Part shown: positions 24,401 to 35,899 of the stretch, in pieces
Layout of the letters: each line of letters opens with the position of its first letter
How positions within the stretch are numbered: position 1 is the stretch's first letter
Assembly (NCBI RefSeq): GCF_008831285.2
Contig: NC_045146.1
Coordinates: 16,857,149-16,921,148, forward strand
Length of the DNA stretch: 64,000 nucleotides
Reading direction: 5' to 3'
DNA from: Nymphaea colorata
Taxonomy: Eukaryota; Streptophyta; Magnoliopsida; Nymphaeales; Nymphaeaceae
Notes under the pieces: model-generated
Seen by the model: only the letters and a program-made list of their open reading frames with translations
What the model was told of the DNA's origin: nothing
Databases searched by the model: none
Translations under genes and position numbers: made by a program

Positions 24401-27400
24401 GCTTTGGGTTCTATTCATTCTTTTCCCTTGTTCTTTTCTTTGCAGCCAGTTGCAGATTTCTGGCTTTGACTCATTTAGTCGGCTCTGTTTGCCCATTATG
24501 AAGTTTGATTCTTGGGCCAAGTATCATTTTGAGACATTTTAAGATGCTGTTTTATTGCAGCATCAAATGCTGATGAACTTGGTGATAAGACAAAGGTGCC
24601 CGTTGTCCAGCAACGTGGACGTTTCAAAGTAACGTCTGAAAGTGCTAACATGGAGAAGGTATACATCATGTGACTTGATATTTTTGCAACAGTCAGTGGT
24701 TATGGTGGACTTTTATTTTGACTGTTGCCTATCTGTTCTTTTCAGTCACTGCCATCGCCTCATCTGCAAAAGAGTCAGAGTCTTCAGGTAAGTATATCTT
24801 TAAGATTTAAAAAAGGTTTACAAATATAGGAAGCATCTCTTTTTTTTTTCTTTCATGTATCATGTTGTTCATAGAATTAGATCTGCCAAGATAAAAGGGA
24901 CTTTTTTTCTTAATAGTGCATCACATTGCTCTTAATTTCATAGAGTTAGCTTTTCCAACATGTAGTTCATGTCTCTTTTGCTCTTGTAATACTCATCACT
25001 GGGCAAGAATAACAAGTAGGACACTGCCTGGATGTAATTCACATTGGAAAAAGCATCTCAATCCATTCTGTTGCTTACTGATTTTTTAAACTTAAATGAC
25101 TTTCAAAATACTAAAATTAAATGGCTTATGACTTCCTATGAAGATATATGACTAAAGATACAGGGATATTTTTTCTTTGTCAGGTTCTGGGTGCAGTTTC
25201 CATTATAAAGGTGTCAAAAATGGAGAATCTGTGTGACTTAGATGACTTCATAGTTCATATATGCTGTTTAACCAAGTATTGTATTTTTATCTGTTGATTT
25301 TCATAGAGTTTGACCGATAGCACTTAGCATGAGTAGGGTTGGGGAACAAATTGACCAACTCGGGCTTGACTCATTTTATAAAGGAGTTCAAGTAGTTAGT
25401 AGAGTCAGGTGCAAGTTGCATGAACTCAAGTCGATTAATCTCCAACTATAAAATAGTATATGTTTATTTTTCAAACTTTTTAGTCAAATAACTAAAAATT
25501 GGCTCACTGATGGTCTCCTTTACTTCTGTGTAACAGGTAAGAGTTCTATTTCTATTGTTGTCAATCTTTCATGTATTATAAAGAAGTATATTTCCATTTG
25601 TACTCAGCTTAAGGTTCATTGAGCTAAGCTTGAGCTGAGCTCAAGACTCAACTTAAGCTTGACCGAGTCAAGCTATTGGTGTTTGGGTTAAGCAAGCCCA
25701 GTCAAGCTCAAGCTTGTCTACCCAAGCTTATCAGGAGCTAGATCCAGCTAGGGTCAGCAAACTTGGGTTGTGCTGCGCTTGAGCAGACCTAGCTTAGCTG
25801 AAGCTTACCTCATGTGCTCCCTAAGAATGAGTGGGTTTTGTTTTTTAACAGATGATCCTAAGTTTATTTAGTAAAGTTGCCGAAGAGATGCACCCCATGT
25901 ATTGAATGTTTGCCCTCCTTCAATTTGAAGGTTTTAAGTCAATTCCGTCGATCATGTGGGTGAAGCTTTTGTTGGCAATTTCAGTATATGCTATTGAAAT
26001 AATCTTTTGGTAGAAAACCTGCCTGAAGTTTTGTGCATAATTGCTACTCTGTATTTGCCTAAGTCAAATTTATCACAAAGTTGTAATGTAAGATCACATT
26101 CTTTACATAAATGAAAGATAGGCAGCTGTTGCTCCCTTGTTGGCATGGAATTGATGCTATCCTTTTGGAAAAAAATTGATGATAGAGGAACTCCTGTGTC
26201 ATAGATTCGGATATCATTTTCCTGGCATAGTGTCATGTGGTCTACTTTACATGCCATTCGCGATGTGTGACAGATTCTTTTACTAGCTCGTCCATCTGTA
26301 TGACATAATTCTTTTTTCTGGTATACCTTTTCAACAGTAGTTACCAAGCTCATGTTATTCCTTGGATTATTAATTAAAGGGTGCATGTCATATAGGTGAT
26401 CCATCAATATCCTTCAACACCTTCTTTCGAAGGGCAATCGAATCAGAATATCCCAAATTATCTACATTTACAGAACGTCTTACAACAAATTAATCAGCTC
26501 AGGGTAAGAATCAGAATTAGTTTGTCCATTACTTTTGTACTTTCTTGCTTTTTCTTTGCTTTTTTAGCTGGTTATACTTACTTTTCTGATTCCTGATACT
26601 CGTTGGCTTCTCCTAACAGGATTGTGTTTGGTCAATGATGAAAGAAGTGAGTGGTGACATCTCATCCGGTATGTATCTGACACCTTATTTCTAATTGGCA
26701 ATGCCCGATTTACAATATAAATGGTTTATACCTGCAATCTGTTCAGGTAATTGTGCTTGTACTCTGGGTCAAAAGCCAAGCTCATTTGGCGTAAGTGACA
26801 AATCACTGGTAAGTGGTGGCATTATGTTCTTCAAGTACCAACTTGGACATAATCCTGATTCCATCTCATTTAACACTGTGCTGATCTTACTGCCTCTTTT
26901 CTGCTGATTGTTTGTTGCTGCAAGAATATTTATTTCAGTCTCCTGGCAGAAAGTCTTGTCCTTCCCAACATTGAGAAATACATGAACCGTTTCAGCATAT
27001 TCAGAAATTGAATGATAGTGAAGTGATAATGTAAACAGAGGGTATTGAAGGGAAGATTAAGGGATACTCAGTTACACATGTCTAAGGTCAAGCTTATCCT
27101 ACAAGTAACCCTCAGAATAGAATTACAATATAAATTTACCATGAAGAAAAAAATATATTCAATTTACTTCTTTGATTCTACCTTAATGAATTATGTTTGT
27201 GCAATAGTGTGAACCTTCCTTAACTAAACGATTGAACAAAAACAAGGAATAAGGTTGTATTCGGGAGCTACACACCAGAACGTGCCATCTTTTTTCAATC
27301 TTTTGACACGTGTGTCTCACAGACACTCACTTGGCTTCAACAAAAGCCACCTTTTGTAAATACTGCGTTGAGTGGTTCAACACCCTTTTATATGTGAAGT

Positions 27401-28052
27401 TATCAAACATAGTTGGTGATGTTGCTTCTACATGGGAAACTACAAAAATCATTCTTCGAGACAGAGCCTAAAAAATGAAACCTGAAATTGTGAGATCATA
27501 GTATTCAATTATTTGTCTTTTCCTCCACGATGTTAATTTCATCTTTCTTCATATAACAGTCCAAGAGAAAATTCACTGCTTGCAGAATGAGATGCCATTT
27601 GACCATTTGTCTGTTTATGCATTAAACTTTGTTTGTTTCTTCTCTATAGTTGGAGGCTGCATATGAAAAAGAAAAGGAGTTAGTTCAAGATCTTGCAGAC
27701 ACAAAATGGAGGTAATGATAGCAGGAAAATGAGAATTATGCATGATGTTATGGCTACAACTGAAGTATCTCCCTGTTTCAGGCTCATCTGCGTCACTGAA
27801 GAGATGCAGAAGTTGAAAACGAGGAATGCACAGGTACGTTGGTTTCTATTTGCTACCACATCCTGTACCAGAGCATGTAGATAAGGAGATTGTATCCATT
27901 TTCTTTAAGATTCAAGTTGTGAAGTCGTTTCTTGGCTTTGAATGGATTCAATCTCCACATACTGGAGGTGGACATTTCTTCAGTTAGATACATTCTGTAA
28001 TCTGTTGCAGTCCAACGTGTATGAATATAGCTTTTGACATAACCAGGTCTAA
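18452..28052 (+). CDS. STE20/GCK-type serine/threonine protein kinase (BLUS1-like)
   Basis: Exons: 18452-18646, 19452-19706, 20162-20286, 20433-20477, 20580-20661, 20741-20809, 20890-21060, 21126-21191, 22790-22858, 22974-23117, 23196-23269, 23459(or 23456)-23698, 24284-24396, 24561-24658, 24746-24787, 26396-26503, 26620-26668, 26747-26808, 27650-27711, 27782-27833, possibly 28047-28052; about 708 residues. The kinase domain spans roughly residues 25-287. Its Gly loop is [10 protein letters not shown], with VAIK lysine K54, HRDVK (D147), DFG (D166) and the STE20 signature GTPCWMAPE. The C-terminal part is a low-complexity Ser/Gln-rich tail ending in a coiled-coil-like stretch ([15 protein letters not shown]). 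Relatives include Arabidopsis BLUS1 and its paralogues; this one is longer than BLUS1 itself, so a specific stomatal role cannot be claimed. The ATG lies in a good context (GGCCATGG). The intron after 24396 appears to be GC-AG. The terminal exon is uncertain: the acceptor at 28046 would add only Val and a stop. Confidence 0.92.
21523..21750. mobile_element. Foldback (MITE-like) element in kinase intron 8
   Basis: The core at 21553-21730 has arms AAATGAGTAAGTGCCAGACCCTTGG and the complement of CTAAGGGTTTGGCGCTTACTCATTT. Pairing continues inward through GAATGATCACAGCCATTGAAAGTAT. Outward, the GA-rich tract on the left (21523-21552) can pair with the (CT)n on the right (21731-21749). There is no coding capacity. 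It is one of several insertions in this 1.6-kb intron. Confidence 0.72.
21761..21962. mobile_element. Second, more diverged foldback element in kinase intron 8
   Basis: The left text AAATGAGTAAAACCAGTCCTA...GGAACTAGATTTT pairs imperfectly (roughly 70% by eye) with the complement of the right end, GTCCAATATGGGACTAGG...ACTCATTTT. The terminal AAATGAGT word is shared with the neighbouring foldback at 21553, suggesting related families inserted next to each other. Confidence 0.5.
22180..22676. mobile_element. Candidate insertion in kinase intron 8 flanked by TGTGACATAG
   Basis: TGTGACATAG occurs at 22170-22179 and 22677-22686, like a target-site duplication around about 500 bp. The inside holds AT-rich text, an inverted repeat of TTAATTATATATAAT (22557-22602) and a CGTACC-rich simple block (22607-22675). 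No protein domain is present. The flanking match actually extends as CGTACCANTGTGACATAG, so it may be part of the element rather than a target duplication. Confidence 0.4.
25327..25810. repeat. AGCTCAAGCTTGA-rich degenerate repeat in kinase intron 15
   Basis: Permuted words such as GAGCTAAGCTTGAGCTGAGCTC, CAAGCTCAAGCTTG and GACTCAACTTAAGC fill the intron. The text matches the type seen at 13987-14278. It is probably a decayed non-autonomous element. Confidence 0.6.
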
Positions 28053-28059
28053 TGAAGAG

Positions 28060-30670
28060 ATGCAGAGTTTCACAACCTCTGATGGTGTGGAGACATTGTG
28101 AGCTTGAGAAAGAAGCAAAAGGTGGCAGCATAGCATGCGCTGTCAGCAATTAAAAGAAGCTGGCTCTATTCAACCGTGGGTTTGCGAGTCTGTAAGAGGT
28201 TTGCTTCAAACCAGCCTTCTGCATCAAACGCTGTGCATAGTCTTCGTGTGTCTCTGTAAATGGTTGGTTATACAGGTAGGTAGATTTTGAATTATGTCCA
28301 TATAGGCCTAAACGAGTCCTAGCCCCGTTGTTTTCTTTTTTCCGTCTTTCTCTTTAACGATTGATCCCCTTATTGACCAATAAGTGGTAAATAGCCTCTA
28401 CGATCCTGTCAAGAATGCACTAACTGAGTTCCTGAATCAATGCAGCATTTTGGTGAATTGTTTACTTTAATGAAGTCAATAGCGTGTTCAAGCTTGACCC
28501 ATTCTTATAATTAACTTGTGAGCTCGTACGAGTTCACGATAACTTCAGGTACCGCTGCATCGTGCTCCCAAGAAAGCGTATTGCCTCTCATGTAATGGTA
28601 GAATAGTAGAATTTGAAAGCTCAGTTGATTGTGCGTTCGAAAAAGTAAGGTATTTTTCTTTCACCCGAAAAATATAGGGTCTTTTTTAATAAGAATGTCA
28701 ACCGGCTAGAGTGAACAACTAAAGTCCAATTTCTTTAACTGGGACTTTTTTCCGTATTTTTTGTACAAAGAACTGCACCGTTGTCAATGAAACTTAGTCA
28801 TGTTTCTAGTGGGCTAGTCCTTGAGCCTAAGCACGCTTTGGCATATGCAGGGAGCAGCTGTTGGGGGGCGTTCTGAACTCCATTGGTTTCATAAATCCCT
28901 TTTTTGCGTTTCTGTGAGGACTTTGTTTTTAGGTGTGGCTTGTGCTTGGAGTGGCCTTCATGGGGGGTCGTAACCCTCTTGGGGTCCTTTTTAATGGGGA
29001 TATTGATTTTGACAAATACGTGAAAACATTCTCCGACTGGACCATAGCTTATTCTTTTTGACAGAACTCGTATGGTTCATATATTTGTTAGTACTTCAGT
29101 TACATCTCTTTTTATGCTGAATCACTTTTCAACGGAAAAGTTGACGTGGTAAGAGCAGCGAGACCCCTTGGGAATGTTTTCCTTACCCTGACTTAGTAAG
29201 AGCCAAACTATGACAGTCCGTCAAGTTGATCAGCGGCAGCCCACTTAATCATGCCTAAGCTCTAGTCCTCAAATCATCAATTTTCGTTGATCAATCTTGT
29301 GTAGGGTGGCAACTTGGTCTGTTTCAAACAATAAAATACGTTGGATGACTTGCTATTAAGATCCATTTCCGATCGGTTCTTGTGAATCTAATCAAAACCT
29401 TCTTGTAAGTTGCCTTCTGCTTTCTATGGGGCTGCGAAGTGCGATTATAATTGTTCGCATTTCCAAAAGACCGTAGGGGAATAGTAACATGCTGAATTAT
29501 CCCAAAATTTTCATAGTAGATACATGGAACAGTGTGTTACTATTCTCATTGCAAAACAACTCGTTAAGAAACATTTGGTACTCAGCCATGGAAATTTAAA
29601 CGTGTACTTTCCACGCCTTTACATGCACCATGGAAATGGAATGCATAGGGCAATGCCTTGGGCTATAATGGATTGAGGTCATAACGGGCGTCATGAAAGA
29701 AGAGTTAAAAAGGACGCGGCATCACCCAACCCATCCTTGGTCCAATTCGCGCAGCAGCCAATGTGCATCAGTTTTATTCCGTCCAAGCCTCTTTTTCTTG
29801 CCTTTTTCTCTTAAATGTAAATAAAATCGAACATGTAGCAACACTCTTTCCAGTGTACAACAAGAATTTCAACACAGGTTTAAGCGATAAATATAAACCT
29901 GTTTTGAAATTCTTGATCCCCTCTTCAGCTTCTTTCAATTTTGTCAGATGTCCTTTTGGTTCAAGGCCTTTGGTCCAACTTCCCAGTCAGGTTGTTCGAC
30001 ACCTTCAAAAGCTAAATCGGAAGATGGATTACCATGGTCGACTCCAAGTGTAACAGCCATATCAATATGGTGGTCCAAGCTGACCCAACTTCATCTACAT
30101 TAAGCAGCATAAAAAGCTTAACAAAGCTACATCCAAGTTGCCATTTTACAAAGCCACCGTTACTACTATCGTTAGAAATGCAAGCAAGCATCATGGCAAC
30201 AAACAACCAAATTGCCCTGGAAAGTTGCTAGGTCGCAGAACCTGCAATGGCAGCACTATGAGCAGCTAGCCATGTGGCGTCAAGAATAATAATGCTCGAC
30301 GTCTTTATAAAGCAACAGAGTCCTGCATCATCTGAACCTGTAACGCGGGTTGCAAAATTAATATTTCTATACCTAATTCAGACAATCTACCGGAGGATCT
30401 TTGAAGATGACTTACAGAAAGGCAAGGCACACAATCACGTTGCGCAAAGTAGTCTAGAAACCTGAAATAAAGACCAAATGAAAAGGTGATTGCAGAAGCA
30501 TAAAGGAAAGAACCTAAGACAGTTGGTTATCTCATTATTGAAAGTTTTTGTCAGCGGCAGCTTCTTCTTCAAAGACCTGAATTGTGGCTGCATCAAAAAT
30601 CATCCGAAGTTGTTCAAATAAGCTAGAGGATAACAAATACATACAGTACTTGGATCTCCAGGTTCTGTTA
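28060..30670. other. Spacer between the convergent kinase and HD-domain genes
   Basis: The kinase gene (plus) and the HD-domain gene (minus) converge here, so the two 3' untranslated regions must lie at its edges. No gene, repeat family or RNA gene was recognised in between. Confidence 0.5.
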
Positions 30671-30677
30671 CAAGATG

Positions 30678-33600
30678 CTACTCAACAGAACCGACTTTCC
30701 TTTGTCTTCTTCTAGATATTATTTCTGCAGCCCAAGCCTTCCCCACATCAGTTTGGAATTTTCCTGTTAATTTTTCAATAGTCAGCAGAAGCTACAAAAG
30801 AGCAAAAGTTAATGCACTCATTCTGAGGGAGCCAAGGCTGGACAAATGCATGCTAGCTTTGATGGATCACTATGCAGATTCAACAGAAAGAGATACCAAT
30901 GCTAAAATTTGGGATCTGAGGATGTGCAAGCACGTGGAGAAAAACTAACAGGTATAGAGGCCAAATTTTGGACTCCAGGAAGTTGAGAGATTTAAACGTC
31001 TGTACTTTGCTCAAGAATATAACATGCCTATTATCCCATTGGAGTGGATTAAAAAGGTCAAAAAAAGATAAGGAGGTAAATCTAGCAGGTGGCAAGGTAC
31101 CACTCGCCAAATTAGTTGCTTCTTTTGTGACCATGTTGAACATCCTAAGTTCATTAATCATGATGACAGAACGTGGACCAAATTAAATGAAATTTTCCTA
31201 CATGGGTCTCCAAAAGCATCAGTTGCTGCCATTCATCATGATAACAATATATGAAGACATTCTGTGACCATGCAAAAAGCACAGATACATAAGAATATGC
31301 CAAAGGAAAAGCAAAGTTGGAAGCCATATGATGAGTTATCAACCTGCTGTAGATTCAAAAAACTCCTCCAGATTCCGTCCTTGTTCTGCATGCAGCACAA
31401 AAAAGCACAAGACCCAATCAACCAACATAACAATTTATACTCACACAGTAGAGGTATAAAAAGGAAAGTCTCAGTGCAGGCATAATCAATTTATTCATCA
31501 TAGATTGCATGGTTAAAATTATGACTTTTTTTCTTAAATTCCTGTTTCCAGTTTTTTTTTTTAGAATCTAGTATCTGATTGACACACGTTCACTAACTCA
31601 AGATTATGAAGAACAAATTTGACTCGTTTAAGGAGACAAATGAAGAGAATTTATGAAGACAGAATTAAGGAAAGTTAACTACAAAGAACTTGAACCACTC
31701 AAAGAATTTTTCAAGAGCATGTACACCATACCACTTTCATATTCTAACGCCTGAAGTATCATCTCAACCTGAAAAGCGCAAGGGAAACCAGTGAATTAAA
31801 TATTTCCAAATTCATAAGATTAAAAAAAAAGTTAATCACATAAAAATATAGTACAATAAGTAACAGATAAGAATATTTTGGATTTTAATTTAGAACCATC
31901 ATTGGATTAGAACTTGGAAGTTGGAATTTAGAAATATTCTAAATAGGGTTAGATTGGTAATCTGATGCTACTATTTCTGCAGCTTCAAGACTCGAATTAC
32001 TCAGATACCTGATGTAAGCAGGATCAGTTAATGCCACTAATTCACTATAAGGCATGTTAGGTTCCAAGAGATACTCTACAATAGATTGTCCATCTTTTGG
32101 TAGCATGCCTTTCTCTGATTACATAATCTGACTTGCGTCAATAAAGTAATCAAATTATCCAGTCACAAAAGTCCAACATTTCAGGTGTGATTTAGTCCAA
32201 GGATAACTGATCCACACGAACTAATTGACTAGACGACCAAAATAAGGTTCAACATAGAGTACTGCTGGAGCAAAGGATGGAAAAGTGAAGTTCGAATAAG
32301 CAATAAAATTAGACAAAAGATGTGCCTATCAGTAGATTGAACCTACATTTACTGAGTAACTGAACCATGCAATAAGAGGAAAGCTCCAGAAGCCTTCGGC
32401 TTCAAGTGCATAGGATGAAAACCGAGAACCAAAAATTCAACAAATAAACCAGAAATTGGGATGAGTGAACAAGCCATGGAATAGACACTTTGCTGCTCAG
32501 ATAATAACATTTTGCTGCTAACGAAGCTCCAGAAGCCTTCGGCTTCAAATGCATAGGATGAAAACCGAGAACCAAAAATTCAACAAATAAACTAGAAATT
32601 GGGATGAGTGAACAAGCCATGTAATAGACACTTTGCTGCACAGATAATAAGATTTTGCTGCTAACGAACTATCTTAAATGTCATCATCATTGGTCCATCA
32701 AGAAAGTGTGCAGAAATTCTTTAAACCCTCAGCTTCAGGAGCACACAAAGATGATAAATTACCTTGTCAAAATCTTTGACGAGCTTTGCTTCTAAAGTTG
32801 AGTTTTCCTCATATTCCATCCACAGCTCGGAAAGTTCCTCAGCTACATCATGAACACGGACATGACACAAAGTTTAATTCAATCTAAGAGTATTGGATAG
32901 CTCATAAATCATACGGAAAACAAACCTGGAAGTAAAATGTGCATTACAAAGCAAAACAAGGTCGAAGCAACTCCCTACAAGTATGACTATTTCTATTTAA
33001 AGCAGTTAATTATAGCAGATGAAATACCTCTGGGGCCTCCACCAAGTAGTTTACACATGTGCTCAAGTGCCTCTCTTTCTCTACGACTCTTTTCAGCCTT
33101 TGGTATGCCATCAGAAGGTGCAATATCACCAACAATAGCTGCTTACAGCATCAGACTATCAGTAAATCACATAAGACATGCATTTAAAAACAATGATCAC
33201 ATACAACAATGCTGTTCAAATCAATACAGCTTTTCAACTCAATGCATCATGGCATTGATGATCAGTTCACAATTTATCCTTACTTGAATCATGAATGTTC
33301 ATAAAGATAGTAAATATAGGACTAGTCAGTAGCTTGTGATTTAAAAATTATAAAATTTAGCAATTCCAAGTTCCTCCAATTGAAAGAAAAATCCATACTA
33401 CATAGACATGTCGAACCAGGTGGAATTAACTTGTGTTTTCCACAAAATAGCACCACAAAGTAGAAAATAGCAGAATAGGTAGTCTGATGCTAACTGTAAA
33501 ATACACTAAAAATCACATTTATCTTCACTCACAACACATTATTCTGAAAAGAACCATCAAAAGCATGTGATATCCCACCTTCAGCAATATCATGTACTAT

Positions 33601-35898
33601 AGCCAGTTTTATACACCTGAAAGAACCAAATGCCAAAGAAAAGGTTATTGCAACTTGGGTGAAGCTCAATTTATTCCACACAAGGGAAGACTGGAATGCT
33701 GCATATGGATTATGGCAGAGTAACAAAGTAACTTGGTTGAAATATTTTTATGGTATGCATACAAAAAATAGATATAGCACCACTTTCAACCTCAAACCTG
33801 TCTCTGTTCACGCCAGGAATATCTGCTGCAATAAGTGCCATAATCCCCATCCTGTACATGTGATCAGATATTGATTCAGGATTTTCTATACCACGACGAA
33901 CCCAGCCTGTTCTTTTTGTAATCTGAAACAGATAAAACACAGTTGAGGTTTGTCAAGAGAGCGTAAAGAAATTTATAAGTAAAAAATTTAAAAATATTAT
34001 GCAACTCCATAAACAATTGTCACAAGGTCCGTACTGAGTTTGATAAGAAGAAACTAAGTAAATATTCTATCGACAGTTTTAGATGCCAGGGTAAAACACA
34101 AGAGCTAGCCATCCACCTCAAACATTGGTGCTGAAAGAAGTCTACCGAAAGATCTTATAGTTTAACAGGGTGCTGAAAAGACTATGTGTTAAGCATGTCG
34201 CAGAAAGACGTCACAATTGTTTCTATTATTGCTTATTGCAGCCATATTCCCTTTCAGCAAGATTACTTTTGAAAGGAAACAGAATGATGTGAAAGAAGCA
34301 AATAAAGATGGAGGAAATAGGGGAAAACATGTTAATAGTCTATTATTGGTCGTTAGTTAGCAGTCAAAAGACTCAAAACTCAAAAGTTCAAAACCATATA
34401 AATGTTTCAACGGCTACAATCCAAACTCTTTTAGTTTGTTGAAATTGTTGCAAGGACATCAATATCAAATAAAGCAATGGGTACATACACCTAAATCTGG
34501 TAGAGAAATGAACATTTGAGTAATCATGCAATACCCTGTGTTGAGAAGAGGACTTAAGAATAGTCACATATTGACCATCTTGAGAAAAAACGAGGATTTT
34601 AAAACCCAATTGCCCAACTACCAATCACCCTGGTTCATAGCCTTTCTAGACAATAAATATACAGGATGGTTGGGATATGGGAGACCAAGTTTGTGGGTAA
34701 GTTTTGAGCCAGCTCATTACGGTTCATATTAAAGCCAGAGCCAAGTTCAACACCTGGACCTAAAACCTCACACGCATAGATGTATGTGCCTTAACGGAGG
34801 TAAATTGTAAGACTGTGCTAAAAAGAAATTAAAAACAACTCTATATTTATCATCTTGAGAAAATATGACGGGTTTTGAAAGCCAGGTACTTGACTACCAG
34901 CTATTTCTTGTTTGCAGCTTTTTTCAGTACGGTGCAGACTATGCGGCAAGCATTTGGACCAGTTCTGGGCCGGACCATTACAAACCACAAGCAACAATAC
35001 CAAAAAGTGAACCTATAAAAGAATAATTCATTCTTGTTCATTGCTTGTGAGCACACTTATAACTTGTTCCTGCAGTGCTAAAACCCTCATCACCTTCAAA
35101 TCCAATATAAATATATAAGAAAGCTACCAAGAATATGATCGGTAAGCTACCAAGAATATGATCCGTGGCAATGCCCTCATTACTAAAGTGCACCAAAAAG
35201 AATTGAATTTCAGTCAAACATAGCATCTTAAATCGAAAGGGATATACCAAGTTCACTAATTTCAGCAAAAAAACCACGACGAATCCAAAGAACGAGAATG
35301 TCGAATAAAAATGCCTTGTAACAAAAATAAAATCAAAATGACCTCCTAACTTGATACACAATCACAAATCTCTTAATCAGACAACAACCCACAAGTATTT
35401 TCGTTCTCTAGATATACTCAAAATCCCGTTGCAAAGAACGGCCACCGAAAGAAGAAAATCCCAGTCTCCCACATCAACAAAATATAGACTCATTCCAGTG
35501 AATTCTTGAAACTACAGGGATTCATGATCAGTCAGTGAAGAAAGTAAAGGTTCAGTTTGATTCCCTGAACTAACAGGAACCAACATAATCAACATACAAA
35601 AATTATTCAATAGGTCAAGAAGCAAAACACGATACAAGTGGGGAGATAATAAGATGAGGATGAGTACCTTGAGGCGATGGCATAGCGAAAGGAAATCAAT
35701 GGCGGAGGAAGGGGACGGTGTATCGCTCTGGGGGTTCTTGCATTCGGACGAAGATGAGGAGCTGTCGTTTTTGGAGCTCAGAGACGCCATAAAAGAGCTG
35801 CCTCTGCGTAGCGACGACGGGAAACGAAGGCTGGCGGCGGTGGAGGGGCAAATGGAGGAGAGGAGGATGGATTTGCAGAATGGTCGACTAACACCCAT
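30678..35898 (-). CDS. HD-domain 5'-deoxynucleotidase, HDDC2-like
   Basis: Exons 5' to 3' on the minus strand: 35898-35668, 33922-33798, 33616-33579, 33138-33028, 32842-32763, 31768-31732, 31385-31344, 30763-30678. All are GT-AG and in phase, giving 249 residues and stop TAG. The family (HDDC2/YfbR) removes the phosphate from deoxynucleoside 5'-monophosphates using a divalent metal. Metal-binding positions visible are H98 in [11 protein letters not shown]127-D128 in IVHDIAE, and a distal Asp in the helix ending LVKDFDK. The conserved K-R-T-G-W (80-84) precedes them. After the HD motif comes IVGDIAP (D136), as in the human protein. The first ~60 residues are Ser-rich with several Arg, longer than the animal protein, and could target an organelle. 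Met37 (MASLSSKND) is an alternative start that would give a cytosolic form. Intron 5 contains a 143-bp tandem duplication. Confidence 0.93.
32381..32666. repeat. 143-bp tandem duplication in intron 5 of the HD-domain gene
   Basis: Copy 1 is 32381-32523 and copy 2 is 32524-32666, head to tail. They begin AAGCTCCAGAAGCCTTCGGC and end GCTGCTAACG, and differ at about five positions by eye. The few mismatches indicate a fairly recent duplication. Confidence 0.92.
35121..35166. repeat. 23-bp tandem duplication in intron 1 of the HD-domain gene
   Basis: AAGCTACCAAGAATATGATC plus three bases occurs twice in tandem, at 35121-35143 and 35144-35166, with one mismatch (GGT versus CGT at the end). Confidence 0.9.
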
Positions 35899-35899
35899 T

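Noticed and set aside
25184-25212. Possible extra kinase exon (VLGAVSIIK between CAG and GTGTCAAA)
   Set aside because: Exons 15 and 16 already join in phase, and the short peptide does not resemble the family tail.
107-35898. A nucleotide-metabolism gene cluster (5'-nucleotidase plus HD-domain deoxynucleotidase)
   Set aside because: The two genes are 20 kb apart with an unrelated kinase gene between them; no shared promoter or co-regulation is visible.
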